In this document: one piece after another, positions 19,664-30,216 of the stretch | How positions within the stretch are numbered: position 1 is the first letter of the stretch | How the letters are laid out: every line of letters begins with the position of its first letter | Assembly (NCBI RefSeq): GCF_030813355.1 | Contig: NZ_JAUSUD010000025.1 | Coordinates: 1-64,000 of the forward strand | Source of the DNA: Metabacillus malikii | GTDB taxonomy: Bacteria; Bacillota; Bacilli; Bacillales; Bacillaceae | Direction: 5' to 3' | Length of the DNA stretch: 64,000 nt | Program-made: the position numbers and the translations under genes | Notes under the pieces: generated by a model | The model's input: the letters and a program-made list of their open reading frames with translations, nothing else | Database searches by the model: none | Told to the model about the DNA's origin: nothing

Positions 19664-20153
19664 TGTTACACCTCTAATTATTAAGCTATGTGAAAAGTTA
19701 AACATAGCTATATTTAAAACGAACAAGTTTTATAGAACGAATCGATTATCATCTTAAAGACTACATTTTTAAAATCTAACCTAAATGTAATTCGAATGAA
19801 GGAAATGGTCAAGTAATACATAATCGTTTTTGTTAATAGCAATTGTGAAAACAATCATGTCAGAAATGAATATACTATGAGGGAAATAGCCCAAGTGTGA
19901 GCGGGATCACTTGATTAACTTCATATAATTTGTTATTGTACAGAGTGAATAGTTTGAGGATTGTGTCTAATATTGTAGGTTTTTTTATGAGAAGAAAGGC
20001 TTACAATTGACACTTAGTGAAAATATTAAATCAAAATTGTGTAATACATCTCTATCATGGTTCAAGAACTTTTCACAAAATATGAATGAGATGTAAATTG
20101 AGAATGATATACTAGATTATAGATAACCTTGCATGTGGGGGTGTAAAGGGAAA
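19664..20153 (+). other. Intergenic region upstream of hemA
   Basis: About 490 bases holding the divergent 5' regions of the minus-strand membrane gene and hemA. I see an inverted repeat CAAGTG/CACTTG (19892-19913), a perfect ATTGT/ACAAT pair near 19843, and TATACT boxes near 19870 and 20108 without good -35 partners. No gene is supported. hemA in B. subtilis is under PerR, but I could not find a clear PerR box. Confidence 0.4.
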
Positions 20154-21506
20154 ATGCATATTGTTGTAGTCGGCTTAAATTATAGAACAGCCCCTGTTGA
20201 AATTCGCGAGAGACTTAATTTCCAGCCAAATGAATTGTCAGAAGCGATGAAACAGTTAAAAAATGAAAAAAGTATCCTGGAAAATGTGATTATATCAACA
20301 TGCAATCGTACTGAAATATATGCAGTTGTTGACCAAATCCATACAGGACGCTATTATATGAAATCTTTCCTAGCAGAATGGTTTGATATTGATAAAGAGC
20401 ATCTAACACCATATTTAACGATATATGAACAAGATGGTGCACTAGAGCATTTATTCCGTGTCGCATGTGGCTTAGATTCAATGGTTTTAGGAGAAACACA
20501 AATATTAGGTCAGGTTCGTTCTAGCTTTTTGCTTGCTCAAGAGCATCAAACGACAGGTACTATATTTAATCAATTATTCAAACAGGTTATTACAGTAGCC
20601 AAGCGTTCACATTCTGAAACAGATATCGGTGCCAATGCTGTTTCTGTTAGTTATGCAGCGGTTGAGCTTGCCAAGAAGATATTTGGTAATTTAAAAACGA
20701 AACATGTGTTAATTTTAGGTGCTGGAAAAATGGGCGAATTAGCGGCACAAAACTTACATGGTAATGGCGTTGGACAAGTTACAGTAATCAATCGTACTGT
20801 TGAAAAGGCAAAGGAATTAGCAAGTCGTTTTGATGGGGATGCAAAAGGCATGAATGAACTTCAATGCGCACTCATCGAAGCTGATATTTTAATTAGTTCT
20901 ACAGGTGCAAAAGATTTCGTCATTACGAGAGAAATGATGGCACTTGTTGAGAAGATGAGAAAAGGTCGACCATTATTTATGGTTGATATTGCTGTACCAC
21001 GTGACCTTGACCCGAAATTGGCAGAGCTTGAAAGTGTCTTTTTGTATGATATCGATGATTTACAAGGCATTGTTGAATCAAACTTAGAAGAGCGTAAGCA
21101 AGCCGCTGAGAAAATTGAATTATTTATTGAAGCGGACATTGTTCAGTTTAAACAATGGTTGAACACGTTAGGTGTTGTTCCAGTTATCTCAGCTCTAAGA
21201 CAGAAGGCGTTAACGATCCAAGCTGAGACAATGGAAAGTATTGAACGAAAATTACCTGATTTAACGGAACGGGAACGAAAAGTATTAAATAAGCATACGA
21301 AAAGTATTATTAACCAATTATTAAAAGATCCAATAATGAAAGTGAAGGAATTATCTGCGGAGCCTAATGCAACAGAATCTTTAGAATTATTTATGAAAAT
21401 ATTTAATATCGAGGATGCTGCCGCGGACCAAGTACAAACAGAGAAAGTGGAAACACTGAAGAGAAATGACAGACTGGTGAAACAACAAGTGTCGCTTCAA
21501 TCGTAA
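20154..21506 (+). CDS. hemA: Glutamyl-tRNA reductase
   Basis: Reduces glutamyl-tRNA(Glu) to glutamate-1-semialdehyde with NADPH, the first committed step of tetrapyrrole synthesis. The 450-residue protein has the N-terminal catalytic domain ([17 protein letters not shown]; nucleophilic cysteine in [10 protein letters not shown] near residue 50), the NADPH domain ([13 protein letters not shown] near residue 190) and a helical C-terminal dimerisation domain. The frame opens with a GTG 21 bases earlier, but the ATG at 20154 follows AAAGGG and fits the family. It is the first of six haem genes in one direction. Confidence 0.97.
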   Translation: MHIVVVGLNYRTAPVEIRERLNFQPNELSEAMKQLKNEKSILENVIISTCNRTEIYAVVDQIHTGRYYMKSFLAEWFDIDKEHLTPYLTIYEQDGALEHLFRVACGLDSMVLGETQILGQVRSSFLLAQEHQTTGTIFNQLFKQVITVAKRSHSETDIGANAVSVSYAAVELAKKIFGNLKTKHVLILGAGKMGELAAQNLHGNGVGQVTVINRTVEKAKELASRFDGDAKGMNELQCALIEADILISSTGAKDFVITREMMALVEKMRKGRPLFMVDIAVPRDLDPKLAELESVFLYDIDDLQGIVESNLEERKQAAEKIELFIEADIVQFKQWLNTLGVVPVISALRQKALTIQAETMESIERKLPDLTERERKVLNKHTKSIINQLLKDPIMKVKELSAEPNATESLELFMKIFNIEDAAADQVQTEKVETLKRNDRLVKQQVSLQS

Positions 21507-21525
21507 GTGAGAGGAACCTTTCTAT

Positions 21526-22356
21526 ATGGAAATGAGTTTAACTAGAATTAATGAATTAACCATTATTTTTTATGCAATCTGTGTCCTTTTATATTTTATA
21601 GATTTTCTTGACCATAACCGGAAGGCTAAAAATGTTGCCTTCTGGTTACTTTCTATTGTTTGGCTTTTACAAACAATTTTTTTATTTAAGCATATGTACG
21701 ACACGGGGCGATTTCCAGTATTAAATGTATTTGAAGGTCTCTATTTTTATACATGGGTTTTAGTTACCTTATCTCTCGTATTAAATAAATTTTTACATAC
21801 CGAATTCATCGTGTTTTTTACAAATGTAATAGGTTTTATCATGATGACATTACATACATTTGCACCATCTCAATATGTCTCAGCAGCAGTGTCGAGTCAA
21901 CTCGTATCAGAATTATTATTTATCCACATTACCATTGCAATCTTATCGTACGGTGCGTTCAGTTTATCTTTCGTTTTTTCGATTTTATATTTAATTCAAC
22001 ACAATCTATTAAAAAAGAAAAAGTGGGGAAAACGGCTGCTACGGTTAGAAGACTTATCAAAGCTAGATTATATGTCATATGTGTTAAATGTAATCGGTGT
22101 GCCCATGCTGTTATTAAGCTTAATATTAGGAAGTATTTGGGCCTATATTAAATTAGGGATGTTTTTTTGGTATGATGCAAAGGTTTTAGGTTCATTCTTA
22201 GTAATGGTCGCCTATAGCTTTTATTTATATATAAGACTTGTAAAAGGAATACGAGGTAAGACAGTTATATTAATCAATATAGCTTCATTTTTAGTTTTGT
22301 TAATCAATTTATTTCTATTCGGTAGTTTATCAAGATTTCACTTTTGGAATCCTTAA
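21526..22356 (+). CDS. hemX: HemX, CcsA-like membrane protein
   Basis: An integral membrane protein of the CcsA/HemX family. In B. subtilis HemX affects HemA abundance and is encoded in the same position. The 276-residue protein has about eight transmembrane helices starting at residue 10 (ELTIIFYAICVLLYFIDF). The cytochrome c assembly domain hallmarks are partly visible (HITIAILSYGAFSLSFVFS, then a W-rich segment near residue 205, IWAYIKLGMFFWYDAK). It lies 19 bases after hemA with GAGAGGAACC before the ATG, so it is likely co-transcribed. Confidence 0.9.
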   Translation: MEMSLTRINELTIIFYAICVLLYFIDFLDHNRKAKNVAFWLLSIVWLLQTIFLFKHMYDTGRFPVLNVFEGLYFYTWVLVTLSLVLNKFLHTEFIVFFTNVIGFIMMTLHTFAPSQYVSAAVSSQLVSELLFIHITIAILSYGAFSLSFVFSILYLIQHNLLKKKKWGKRLLRLEDLSKLDYMSYVLNVIGVPMLLLSLILGSIWAYIKLGMFFWYDAKVLGSFLVMVAYSFYLYIRLVKGIRGKTVILINIASFLVLLINLFLFGSLSRFHFWNP

Positions 22357-22419
22357 AAAGACAATATATCGGTATGTTTACTAGGCGGATGCTAGATACT
22401 GCCCTTAATATTTCATCAT

Positions 22420-22490
22420 AGCTGATTTCTTAGAAATATTTGTTTTATGTACTAGTAAAAAGCAACAATGTAAGGAATACAGTTTATTAG
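22420..22490 (+). repeat. Possible mini-copy of the MITE-like repeat
   Basis: AGCTGATTTCTTAGAAATATT resembles the left end of the 7040-7270 element. Shortly after comes AAAAAGCAACAATGT, like its right end. The interior is gone. It lies in the 178-base hemX-hemC gap. Confidence 0.35.
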
Positions 22491-22534
22491 AAAGTTAAAC
22501 GACAAAATTTATTTACACCTTTTAGGAGGATATT

Positions 22535-23467
22535 ATGCGTAAGATAATAGTTGGTTCTAGACGTAGCAAACTAGCATTAACCCAAACCAAATGGGTAATC
22601 GAGCAGCTGAAATCATTTCAATTGCCATTTGAATTCGAGATAAAGGAAATTGTCACGAAAGGTGATCGTATCCTTGATGTGACGTTATCTAAAGTAGGGG
22701 GAAAAGGGCTGTTCGTGAAGGAAATTGAACAGGCGATGATTGACGGGGAAATTGATATGGCTGTACATAGTATGAAGGACATGCCAGGAATTTTACCAGA
22801 TGGTTTAACAATAGGATGTATTCCGAAGCGTGAGGACCATCGAGATGTCTTGATTTCGAAGGATAAAAAGAAGTTAGCTGAGCTTCCGAGTGGTGCTGTC
22901 GTTGGGACAAGTAGTCTTAGAAGAAGCGCCCAGTTGTTAATAGAGCGTCCAGACCTTGAAATTAAGTGGATAAGAGGAAATATTGACACTCGCCTAGAAA
23001 AATTAAAAACAGAAGACTATGATGCGATTATATTAGCTGCAGCCGGATTATCTAGAATGGGCTGGAGTAAGGAAGTTGTAACAGAATTTTTAGAGCCAGA
23101 AGTTTGCTTACCAGCTGTTGGACAAGGTGCATTAGCGATTGAATGTCGAGATAATGATAAAGAATTACTAGACTTATTAGCGAAATTTACAGACGAGGCA
23201 ACACAATTAGCTGTACAAGCAGAAAGAACCTTCTTAACGAAAATGGAAGGCGGCTGTCAAGTACCAATTGCTGGTTTTGCGACGGTTGATCATGATAAAA
23301 AGATTAGTTTTACAGGCTTAATCGCCTCACCGGATGGTAAAGAAGTATATAAACAACAAATCACCGGGACTAATCCGATTTCATTAGGGGAAGAAGTATC
23401 TAACACTTTAACGGAACAAGGAGCTAAACAATTAATTGAGAAAGTGAAAGCGGAGCTAGATAAGTAA
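22535..23467 (+). CDS. hemC: Porphobilinogen deaminase (hydroxymethylbilane synthase)
   Basis: Polymerises four porphobilinogens into hydroxymethylbilane. The 310-residue protein has the N-terminal [12 protein letters not shown], the arginine-rich substrate region ([22 protein letters not shown]) and the dipyrromethane-cofactor cysteine in [11 protein letters not shown] near residue 241. AGGAGG lies seven bases before the ATG. The TAA overlaps the hemD start (TAATG), indicating coupling. Confidence 0.97.
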   Translation: MRKIIVGSRRSKLALTQTKWVIEQLKSFQLPFEFEIKEIVTKGDRILDVTLSKVGGKGLFVKEIEQAMIDGEIDMAVHSMKDMPGILPDGLTIGCIPKREDHRDVLISKDKKKLAELPSGAVVGTSSLRRSAQLLIERPDLEIKWIRGNIDTRLEKLKTEDYDAIILAAAGLSRMGWSKEVVTEFLEPEVCLPAVGQGALAIECRDNDKELLDLLAKFTDEATQLAVQAERTFLTKMEGGCQVPIAGFATVDHDKKISFTGLIASPDGKEVYKQQITGTNPISLGEEVSNTLTEQGAKQLIEKVKAELDK

Positions 23468-24255
23468 TGACTACGGAAACCTTGCCGTTAAAAGGGAAGC
23501 AAATACTCATAACACGAGCTAAACATCAAGTGAAAGAATTCGTGGGAAAACTTTCAGCTGTTGGAGGTGTACCGCTTCCTGTACCACTGATTGAAGTTGA
23601 AGCGTGCGTTGAGAATGAACAACAAATTAGAGTTGTAATAAATCAACTTAAAAGCTATGACTGCATTGTTTTTACAAGTGCAAATGGTGTAAGTTTTTTT
23701 CAAAGTTTTCTAGATAAATGGGGCATACCTTACAGTAATTTAAGTCATTTAATTGCGGCTTCCGTAGGTCGTAAAACAAGCAAACAAATGGAGAAACTAC
23801 ACCTATCTGCTCGTCTTATCCCTGAGGAGTTTGTTGCTGAAAAGCTTGCTGACCATATTGCCGAGCATCTTGCACCTAAATCAAAAATATTAGTCATTAG
23901 AGGTAACCTTGCCCGACCGGTGCTTGTCCAGCAATTAAACAACGAGGGGTATAACGTAACAGATTTAATTGTCTATAAAACAGTCCATAATCATCAAGAA
24001 GCGAACAAACTAAAAGCATATGTTGAAAATGGACAATTAGATTATATTACATTTACTAGTTCGTCAACTGTTGATAGCTTTATGAAAGTATTTCAGGAGC
24101 ATCAATTAATGGAAAAACTAAACAATATAAAATTTGTATGTATCGGCCCAATCACAAATAAAACACTTGCAGAGTATGGTCTACAAGGTTTTATGCCTGC
24201 TTCGTTTACGATTGATGATATGGTGAAACTAATGATTGAGCTTGAGAAACAATAG
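23467..24255 (+). CDS. hemD: Uroporphyrinogen-III synthase
   Basis: Cyclises hydroxymethylbilane with inversion of ring D to give uroporphyrinogen III. The 262-residue protein is poorly conserved in sequence, as usual for HemD, but has the expected two-lobed pattern: LKGKQILITRAKHQ at the start, DCIVFTSANGVSFF near residue 70, and the conserved YITFTSSSTVDSF near residue 195 with IGPITNKTLAEYG. The ATG overlaps the hemC stop by one base. hemB follows after 11 bases. Confidence 0.93.
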   Translation: MTTETLPLKGKQILITRAKHQVKEFVGKLSAVGGVPLPVPLIEVEACVENEQQIRVVINQLKSYDCIVFTSANGVSFFQSFLDKWGIPYSNLSHLIAASVGRKTSKQMEKLHLSARLIPEEFVAEKLADHIAEHLAPKSKILVIRGNLARPVLVQQLNNEGYNVTDLIVYKTVHNHQEANKLKAYVENGQLDYITFTSSSTVDSFMKVFQEHQLMEKLNNIKFVCIGPITNKTLAEYGLQGFMPASFTIDDMVKLMIELEKQ

Positions 24256-24266
24256 GAGGATGAACA

Positions 24267-25253
24267 ATGGATATACAATTTACAAGACACCGTCGCTTGC
24301 GTAGTAGTGCTAATTTAAGAGCAATGCTAAGAGAAACTCACCTTCGCGCAGAGGATTTCATTTATCCTTTATTTGTTGTTGAAGGTGAAAATCAAAAAAA
24401 TGAAGTTCCATCAATGCCGGGAGTGTATCATTTTTCATTAGATTTGTTAAATGATGAAGTTCGTGAGGTACAATCCTTAGGGATAAAATCAATAATTTTA
24501 TTTGGTGTTCCAGAAGCTCATCAAAAGGATGAATGCGGAACACAAGCATTTCATGACCATGGTATTGTTCAACGGGCAACAAGACAAGTGAAGGAGGCAT
24601 TTCCAGAGCTACTAGTAGTTGCTGACACATGCTTATGTGAGTACACAGACCATGGACATTGCGGTATTGTCGAAAACGGAGAAATTGTAAATGATTCCTC
24701 ATTAGAATTGTTAGCAAGAACAGCGGTGAGCCAGGCAAAAGCTGGTGCAGATATTATTGCTCCTTCCAATATGATGGACGGATTTGTTGCTGCGATTCGT
24801 AAAGGTTTAGATGAAGCAGGTTATTCACACATTCCAATCATGTCTTATGCAGTAAAATATGCTAGTGCATTTTACGGACCGTTCCGTGATGCAGCTCAAA
24901 GTACTCCTCAGTTCGGTGATAGAAAAACATATCAAATGGACCCTGCAAATCGAGAAGAAGCACTTCGTGAGGCGCATTCTGATGTTGAAGAAGGTGCAGA
25001 CTTCTTAATCGTAAAACCAGCACTTTCCTACTTAGATATTATTCGTGATGTAAAAAATAATTTCAGCCTTCCGATCGTTGCTTACAATGTCAGTGGAGAG
25101 TACTCAATGGTAAAAGCAGCTGCACAAAACGGTTGGATCGATGAGAAAGCTACGGTAATGGAAATGTTAACAGGGATGAAAAGAGCTGGTGCAGACATCA
25201 TTATTACATATTTTGCAAAAGATGTTGCACGTTGGCTGAAAGAAGCTGAATAA
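24267..25253 (+). CDS. hemB: Delta-aminolevulinic acid dehydratase (porphobilinogen synthase)
   Basis: Condenses two 5-aminolevulinates to porphobilinogen. The 328-residue protein is of the zinc type: metal-binding cysteines are in [17 protein letters not shown] near residue 118. The two Schiff-base lysines are in [15 protein letters not shown] and [12 protein letters not shown]. An AGGAGG precedes the ATG. It lies inside the hemAXCDBL operon. Confidence 0.97.
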   Translation: MDIQFTRHRRLRSSANLRAMLRETHLRAEDFIYPLFVVEGENQKNEVPSMPGVYHFSLDLLNDEVREVQSLGIKSIILFGVPEAHQKDECGTQAFHDHGIVQRATRQVKEAFPELLVVADTCLCEYTDHGHCGIVENGEIVNDSSLELLARTAVSQAKAGADIIAPSNMMDGFVAAIRKGLDEAGYSHIPIMSYAVKYASAFYGPFRDAAQSTPQFGDRKTYQMDPANREEALREAHSDVEEGADFLIVKPALSYLDIIRDVKNNFSLPIVAYNVSGEYSMVKAAAQNGWIDEKATVMEMLTGMKRAGADIIITYFAKDVARWLKEAE

Positions 25254-25288
25254 AAAACAAATACTGTTTGATAAGGAAGGGGAATACG

Positions 25289-26581
25289 ATGAGAAGCTAT
25301 ACAAATAGTGAGAAGGCATTCAAAGAAGCTATCCAGTTAATGCCGGGCGGAGTAAATAGTCCTGTCAGAGCATTTAAATCAGTAGGTATGAATCCAATTT
25401 TTATGGACCATGGTAAAGGCTCTAAGATTTATGATATCGATGGTAATGAATATATCGACTATGTTTTATCTTGGGGACCATTAATTCATGGTCATTCAAA
25501 TGAAATCGTTGTAGAAGCCATTAAAAAGGTTGTCGAGTCTGGGACAAGCTTTGGTGCCCCAACTCTCATTGAAAATGAATTGGCTAAACTAGTCATCGAA
25601 AGAGTTCCATCAATAGAAATCGTCCGTATGGTCAGCTCAGGTACAGAAGCGACAATGAGTGCGTTACGACTAGCTCGCGGATATACTGGGCGAAATAAAA
25701 TTTTAAAATTTGAAGGGTGCTACCATGGACATGGTGACTCGTTACTCATTAAGGCTGGTTCAGGTGTTGCGACATTAGGTTTACCTGACAGTCCAGGTGT
25801 CCCAGAAGGTATCGCGAAAAACACGATTACAGTCCCTTATAATGATTTAGAGAGTGTTCAATATGCATTTGAACAATTCGGTGACGATATTGCAGGAGTT
25901 ATTGTTGAACCAGTTGCAGGAAATATGGGGGTAGTTCCACCACAACCAGGATTTTTACAAGGCTTACGTAGCATAACGGAACAATATCAATCATTGCTTA
26001 TATTTGATGAAGTAATGACAGGGTTTCGAGTAGACTATGGCTGTGCACAAGGTTATTTTGGAATAACACCAGATATTACTTGTCTCGGTAAGGTAATCGG
26101 TGGGGGTTTACCTGTAGGAGCATATGGTGGGAAAGAAGAAATCATGAAACAAATTGCACCAAGTGGTCCGATTTATCAAGCAGGAACATTATCAGGTAAT
26201 CCACTTGCTATGACTGCAGGATATGAAACATTAAAGTTATTAACAAAAGATTCGTATCAAGAATTTATTCGTAAAGCAGACCGATTAGAGGCTGGCTTAT
26301 CAAATGCAGCTAACCAATACGATATCCCACATACGATAAATCGTGCTGGTTCTATGATTGGCTTCTTCTTTACAAATGAAGACGTAACAAATTATAATCA
26401 AGCCAAATCTTCGAATCTTGATTATTTTGCAAGGTATTACAGAGCCATGGCTGAACAAGGAATCTTCTTACCTCCTTCACAATTTGAAGGATTATTCCTA
26501 TCTACAGCTCATACTGATGAAGATATTGACCGAACAATTGAAGCAGCAAAGCATGCGTTTTCAACATTAAAAAACAATTAA
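25289..26581 (+). CDS. hemL: Glutamate-1-semialdehyde 2,1-aminomutase
   Basis: The PLP-dependent enzyme that converts glutamate-1-semialdehyde to 5-aminolevulinate, supplying HemB. The 430-residue class III aminotransferase fold has [15 protein letters not shown] near the start, [17 protein letters not shown], the acidic cofactor contact [12 protein letters not shown], and the PLP lysine in [17 protein letters not shown] near residue 268. The frame opens 21 bases earlier, but the ATG at 25289 follows AAGGAAGGGG. It is the last gene of the haem operon; a large terminator follows. Confidence 0.97.
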   Translation: MRSYTNSEKAFKEAIQLMPGGVNSPVRAFKSVGMNPIFMDHGKGSKIYDIDGNEYIDYVLSWGPLIHGHSNEIVVEAIKKVVESGTSFGAPTLIENELAKLVIERVPSIEIVRMVSSGTEATMSALRLARGYTGRNKILKFEGCYHGHGDSLLIKAGSGVATLGLPDSPGVPEGIAKNTITVPYNDLESVQYAFEQFGDDIAGVIVEPVAGNMGVVPPQPGFLQGLRSITEQYQSLLIFDEVMTGFRVDYGCAQGYFGITPDITCLGKVIGGGLPVGAYGGKEEIMKQIAPSGPIYQAGTLSGNPLAMTAGYETLKLLTKDSYQEFIRKADRLEAGLSNAANQYDIPHTINRAGSMIGFFFTNEDVTNYNQAKSSNLDYFARYYRAMAEQGIFLPPSQFEGLFLSTAHTDEDIDRTIEAAKHAFSTLKNN

Positions 26582-26591
26582 AAGTAATAAG

Positions 26592-26717
26592 AGGGTAACT
26601 CAGGCAAGTGAGTCAACACCCATCAAGCATAATCGATAGAATTATAAGCAAGGCATTACATTCTATCGATGAGTGACTGAGGGAGGGGCTATATATTGTT
26701 GAGTTACCCTTTTTTTG
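26592..26717 (+). terminator. Large two-stem terminator after hemL
   Basis: The outer stem AGGGTAACTCA (26592-26602) pairs perfectly with TGAGTTACCCT (26700-26710), followed by TTTTTTG. Its 97-base interior contains a second perfect 11-bp hairpin, ATCGATAGAAT (26632-26642) with ATTCTATCGAT (26660-26670). Most terminators have short loops, so this is unusual. In the rest of the gap to spoVID (26718-26986) I see no gene and no confident promoter; CATAGAGT near 26946 is weakly sigma-E -10-like. Confidence 0.75.
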
Positions 26718-26986
26718 TCCTTTCTAATAGCATTATAAGATTTATATCATAATTTCATGTTTTCCAACATACATCTGTAATGTCAAGACATTTTGTTTAG
26801 GTATTAGAATTGAAGAAGAAGAAGCGGTATCCTAAGCAAAAAAAGTTACTTGCCATAGGAATTGTAACTACATGTTAAGTCTTATTTATTTTGTGTGTTA
26901 ATGGAGTGAATATCGTGTTATTACACATGTTAGGATGTATTCGGTCATAGAGTCTCATTGGAGGCGATTTGAAAGGAGGAATTTTT

Positions 26987-28243
26987 TTGTCACAGGAACA
27001 AAAACAATTACGATTTTCAGTTGAAGAATCAGTTTGGTTTCAAAAAGGACAGGAAGTATCAGAGCTATTATCAATTTCATTAGACCCAGATATTTCAATT
27101 CATGAGCATGATCAATATATATCCATTCGAGGTGCTCTGCAACTTACTGGTGAATATGTGATTGATAGAGAAGCAAAACAGGACGAAGAGCAATATGTCT
27201 ATGCAAATGTTCGCTATGTAAATGAAGTTCAAACTAGTGAAGATGGTGTAAGTATATTAGCTCACCGTTTCCCGGTCGATATAACAATTCCAAGAAATCG
27301 TATTGATAACCTTGAGGAAGTATATGTGTCAATAGAAACATTTGATTATGAGCTTCCAGATGAAAAGAGTCTTAAGCTTGTTGCAGACCTATCGATTAGC
27401 GGCATATTAAATGAACAGATTGAACAGCAAGAAGAAGAGGTAGAAGCTGAAGAAGAAGTAGTAAATGTTGAACCGATCCAAAGGGTCGAATCTAAGGAAT
27501 CTGAAGAACAGGCAGATGATATTGAAAATGAACAAATATTGTCACAAGCTAACCAGCCATTTTCACAGTTTTTCGAAGAACCTGAATTAAATTCTAAAGA
27601 AACCGCCGACGCAACACTTCAATCTGACATACAAGAAGAGGCTAAGGAAGTTGAAGAGGTCATTTTAGAACCTCGTATAGAGAATCAAAATGAACCTGAA
27701 GAGCAAATCCTAGAAGATAATAAAATTGAAGCAGACTTTGAGTTGATTAGGGCAGTTGAACCTGAGCCTGAACAAAATGAAGCAGAAAGCGTGGAAATAG
27801 AAGTAAAAGCAGAGGAAATTGAAGAGACTGTAGAAGCTTCTGAACAGAGTGAATCGGATGAACTTTATGAGTCGGCAGTCATTGAAGTAAGAAAAGAAGC
27901 TGAGAAGGAAGTTGAACAACCAAAAGAGGTTCAATATACATTTTTCTCAAAATCGGAACCTACAAATGTTCAGCAGGACACTGAAGAAGATGATGACGAC
28001 CGAGATGAGGACAATACGAAAGATGCTCATTATTTAACAAGCTTGTTTGCGCGTGATGATGAGGAAGATTTCTCAAGAGTGAAAATGTGTATTGTTCAAC
28101 AAGGAGACACGATTGAGCAAATTTGTGAACGGTATGATATAACTGTTCAACAGTTGTTACGAGTGAATAACTTCCATGCAGACCAAGATGTATATGAAGG
28201 TCAAATACTTTATATACCGGACTATTCTGTCAGCAAATCATGA
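26987..28243 (+). CDS. spoVID: Stage VI sporulation protein D, spore coat morphogenesis
   Basis: In B. subtilis SpoVID is needed for encasement of the forespore by coat layers and works with SpoIVA and SafA. The 418-residue protein has the conserved N-terminal beta-rich domain (LRFSVEESVWFQKGQEVSEL, about residues 6-150). A long, very acidic low-complexity middle follows, and a C-terminal LysM domain (CIVQQGDTIEQICERYDI to EGQILYIP) occupies the last 45 residues. The start is TTG, placed right after AAAGGAGG; an upstream in-frame TTG overlaps the binding site. It is expected to be controlled by sigma-E, but no confident promoter is visible. Confidence 0.93.
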   Translation: MSQEQKQLRFSVEESVWFQKGQEVSELLSISLDPDISIHEHDQYISIRGALQLTGEYVIDREAKQDEEQYVYANVRYVNEVQTSEDGVSILAHRFPVDITIPRNRIDNLEEVYVSIETFDYELPDEKSLKLVADLSISGILNEQIEQQEEEVEAEEEVVNVEPIQRVESKESEEQADDIENEQILSQANQPFSQFFEEPELNSKETADATLQSDIQEEAKEVEEVILEPRIENQNEPEEQILEDNKIEADFELIRAVEPEPEQNEAESVEIEVKAEEIEETVEASEQSESDELYESAVIEVRKEAEKEVEQPKEVQYTFFSKSEPTNVQQDTEEDDDDRDEDNTKDAHYLTSLFARDDEEDFSRVKMCIVQQGDTIEQICERYDITVQQLLRVNNFHADQDVYEGQILYIPDYSVSKS

Positions 28244-28255
28244 TTAAAAAACAAG

Positions 28256-28298
28256 AAACAGCATGGGCTTAGCGTTCCTAGGCTGTTTTTTGTTTTTG
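28256..28298 (+). terminator. Terminator after spoVID
   Basis: AAACAGC pairs with GCTGTTT, with partial inner pairing, followed by TTTTTGTTTTTG. Confidence 0.65.
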
Positions 28299-28330
28299 AA
28301 AAGCTGTTTTACCTTTAAAGCAGATTTGAG

Positions 28331-29374
28331 GTGTCATCCCCATTGTTCATTCAATTTGATGAAATAAAGCCGATATTAAGAGACTATAATATTCAGGCAG
28401 AATATGCGGAAGCTCTGAGTAGCAGAGCAGTCAAAATCCATACCGCAACACAGCATTATGTATTAAAGAAGCTCCCAAAACAGCCTAATCCATATTTTCT
28501 ACAAGTAATCGAAACATTAAACAATCAGCGAATCACACAATATGTTCCAATCTATAAAAATAAATATGACTATTACTTATCACAATTGAATAATGAATAT
28601 TATTATTTAATGCCCTATTTTACAAATGGCAGAGATGAAGAATTAGACGCTAGACATCAATACTTATTCAAAGAAATCGCCAATCTGCATCGACGTACTG
28701 AAACAGAAATAGATTTAAAAGGTGAAGAAGCATCGAGTCATTATAACAAACTTTCAAAACGATGGAACGAAGATAAAACTCTATACGAACAATATGTTGA
28801 GCATTGTGAAAAAAAGTTATATCTATCGCCATTTGAATTACAAGCGCTCACCTATTTTATTGAAGTAAGCCGGGCCATTGATTTTTCACTTAGTAAACTG
28901 AAAGAATGGTCGGAAGCAATCGAGGAAAAGAAGAAAAGTAGACTCGTTCTAAATCACGGGAAAATTTCAGCACATCATTTTTTATATGATGAGAATGGAA
29001 CGGGCTATTTAACGAATTTTGAACAGTCAAAATATGCTGCACCGATCGATGATATGCTGCTGTTTATGAATCGGACTGCCTCCACATATCCAACACAATG
29101 CCATGATTGTGTGAATTGGTTTTATACGTATCAAAGTGTCTATTCCTATACAAATGAAGAAATGTTGTTATTTCTTAGTTATCTTGCCTACCCTACAAAA
29201 ATCATGCGGCATATTAAACAAAAGGTCGAATCGTCGCAGCGAGTTTCTGAATTATCAATGAATAGTAAATTGATAAAATCATACTGGCATTTTAAAAATA
29301 TTGAATACGTTGTAATGACTATAACTGAAACAGAAGACAAGAAAAAGATGGAGGAAGCATCAACAACAGAATAA
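28331..29374 (+). CDS. ysxE: CotS-family spore coat protein YsxE
   Basis: A 347-residue protein with the aminoglycoside phosphotransferase-like kinase fold of the CotS/YsxE/YutH spore-coat family. Visible are a lysine in a HYVLKKLPKQ strand near residue 45, the hinge YYYLMPYFTNG near residue 95, and a catalytic-loop-like LVLNHGKISAHHFLYDENG near residue 215. HGKISAHHF replaces the usual HGDxxxxN loop, so kinase activity is doubtful. The start is GTG with a weak binding site. The position after spoVID matches B. subtilis. Confidence 0.88.
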   Translation: MSSPLFIQFDEIKPILRDYNIQAEYAEALSSRAVKIHTATQHYVLKKLPKQPNPYFLQVIETLNNQRITQYVPIYKNKYDYYLSQLNNEYYYLMPYFTNGRDEELDARHQYLFKEIANLHRRTETEIDLKGEEASSHYNKLSKRWNEDKTLYEQYVEHCEKKLYLSPFELQALTYFIEVSRAIDFSLSKLKEWSEAIEEKKKSRLVLNHGKISAHHFLYDENGTGYLTNFEQSKYAAPIDDMLLFMNRTASTYPTQCHDCVNWFYTYQSVYSYTNEEMLLFLSYLAYPTKIMRHIKQKVESSQRVSELSMNSKLIKSYWHFKNIEYVVMTITETEDKKKMEEASTTE

Positions 29375-29378
29375 AGTG

Positions 29379-29418
29379 AGAGGGGCTGAGTAAATTCTAT
29401 CCAGCCTCTTTGTTTGTT
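29379..29418 (+). terminator. Terminator after ysxE
   Basis: GAGGGGCTG pairs with CAGCCTCTT (one wobble), followed by TGTTTGTT. Confidence 0.7.
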
Positions 29419-29470
29419 AATATTGGAACGTAAGAACTCTTCACCGGCATTAATTTAAGCATTAAAGTAT

Positions 29471-29662
29471 TTAAACCCAGTTGTATCTTAGAGCAATTGC
29501 TAGAACGATGAGCAAACCTAGTAACAATACATCAAATGATGTTGGGAAAAACACAGTTCGGATCCCTTGAAATATAGTGAGCGGAATAATAATTTGAATG
29601 CCTACTTCACGAACTTGTCTTAGCCACGGCGGAAGTGTATAAGGATTAAACCGCTTCTTCAT
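29471..29662 (-). CDS. Small membrane protein, unknown
   Basis: A 63-residue protein on the minus strand between ysxE and valS. The near-perfect site AGGAGG with spacing of eight to nine bases before the ATG makes it a real gene. The basic N-terminus (MKKRFNPYTLPPWLRQVREV) is followed by two hydrophobic stretches (GIQIIIPLTIFQGIRTVFF and FDVLLLGLLIVLAIALRYN), so it probably spans the membrane twice with the N-terminus inside. I do not recognise a family. It is not part of the B. subtilis gene order that I recall. Confidence 0.8.
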   Translation of the reverse strand: MKKRFNPYTLPPWLRQVREVGIQIIIPLTIFQGIRTVFFPTSFDVLLLGLLIVLAIALRYNWV

Positions 29663-29879
29663 AACAAATTCCTCCTATTAAATCATATATATAGACCTTT
29701 CTTATATACACCTAAACTTTAGAGAGTGAAATCATCCAATAAAATTTCAAGCCTAGCCTAGTTACGTGTACTATACACATATGCTACGAAGGTTGCTTGC
29801 GTGCCTGTATGAAAAATGAGAAAATTGGAGAATATATTGACGAAAAAAAGTTTTATTTAGTAATATAGTATAGAGACAT

Positions 29880-30158
29880 GACTACATATATCACAAACGT
29901 TGAATGGGAAGAGTACAATTGTAGCCACATCACAGAGAGAGAGACTGTAGCTGGAAGGTTTCTTATGTTGGGACATTGGAAGGTCGCCCAGGAGTTGCTT
30001 CTTTGAAGATTCATAGTAAAAGTAAAAGAAGCCGGATGCTGTCCGTTAACAATTGAGTGCATAGGCACGGTTATTTAAGTATATCCGTCTGTCTATGAAA
30101 AAAGGTGGTACCGCGAAAATTTCTCCTTTCGTCCTTTTAAGGATGGAAGGAGTTTTTA
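29880..30158 (+). promoter_or_regulatory. T-box leader of valS (valine specifier GUC)
   Basis: The T-box AAAGGTGGTACCGCG is at 30101-30115, and stem I parts (AGAGAGAGACTGTAGCTGGAAGG) start near 29934. The probable specifier is GTC at 29983-29985 in GGTCGCC, the same context as CTC in the ilvB leader. The terminator is CTCCTTTCGTCCTT pairing with AGGATGGAAGGAG, followed by TTTTTAT. Uncharged tRNA-Val should promote readthrough into valS. Confidence 0.93.
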
Positions 30159-30216
30159 TATTGTGCTAGAAAAATCCATCTAATATAAAGAAACAATGTA
30201 CAGGAGGATAATGAAC

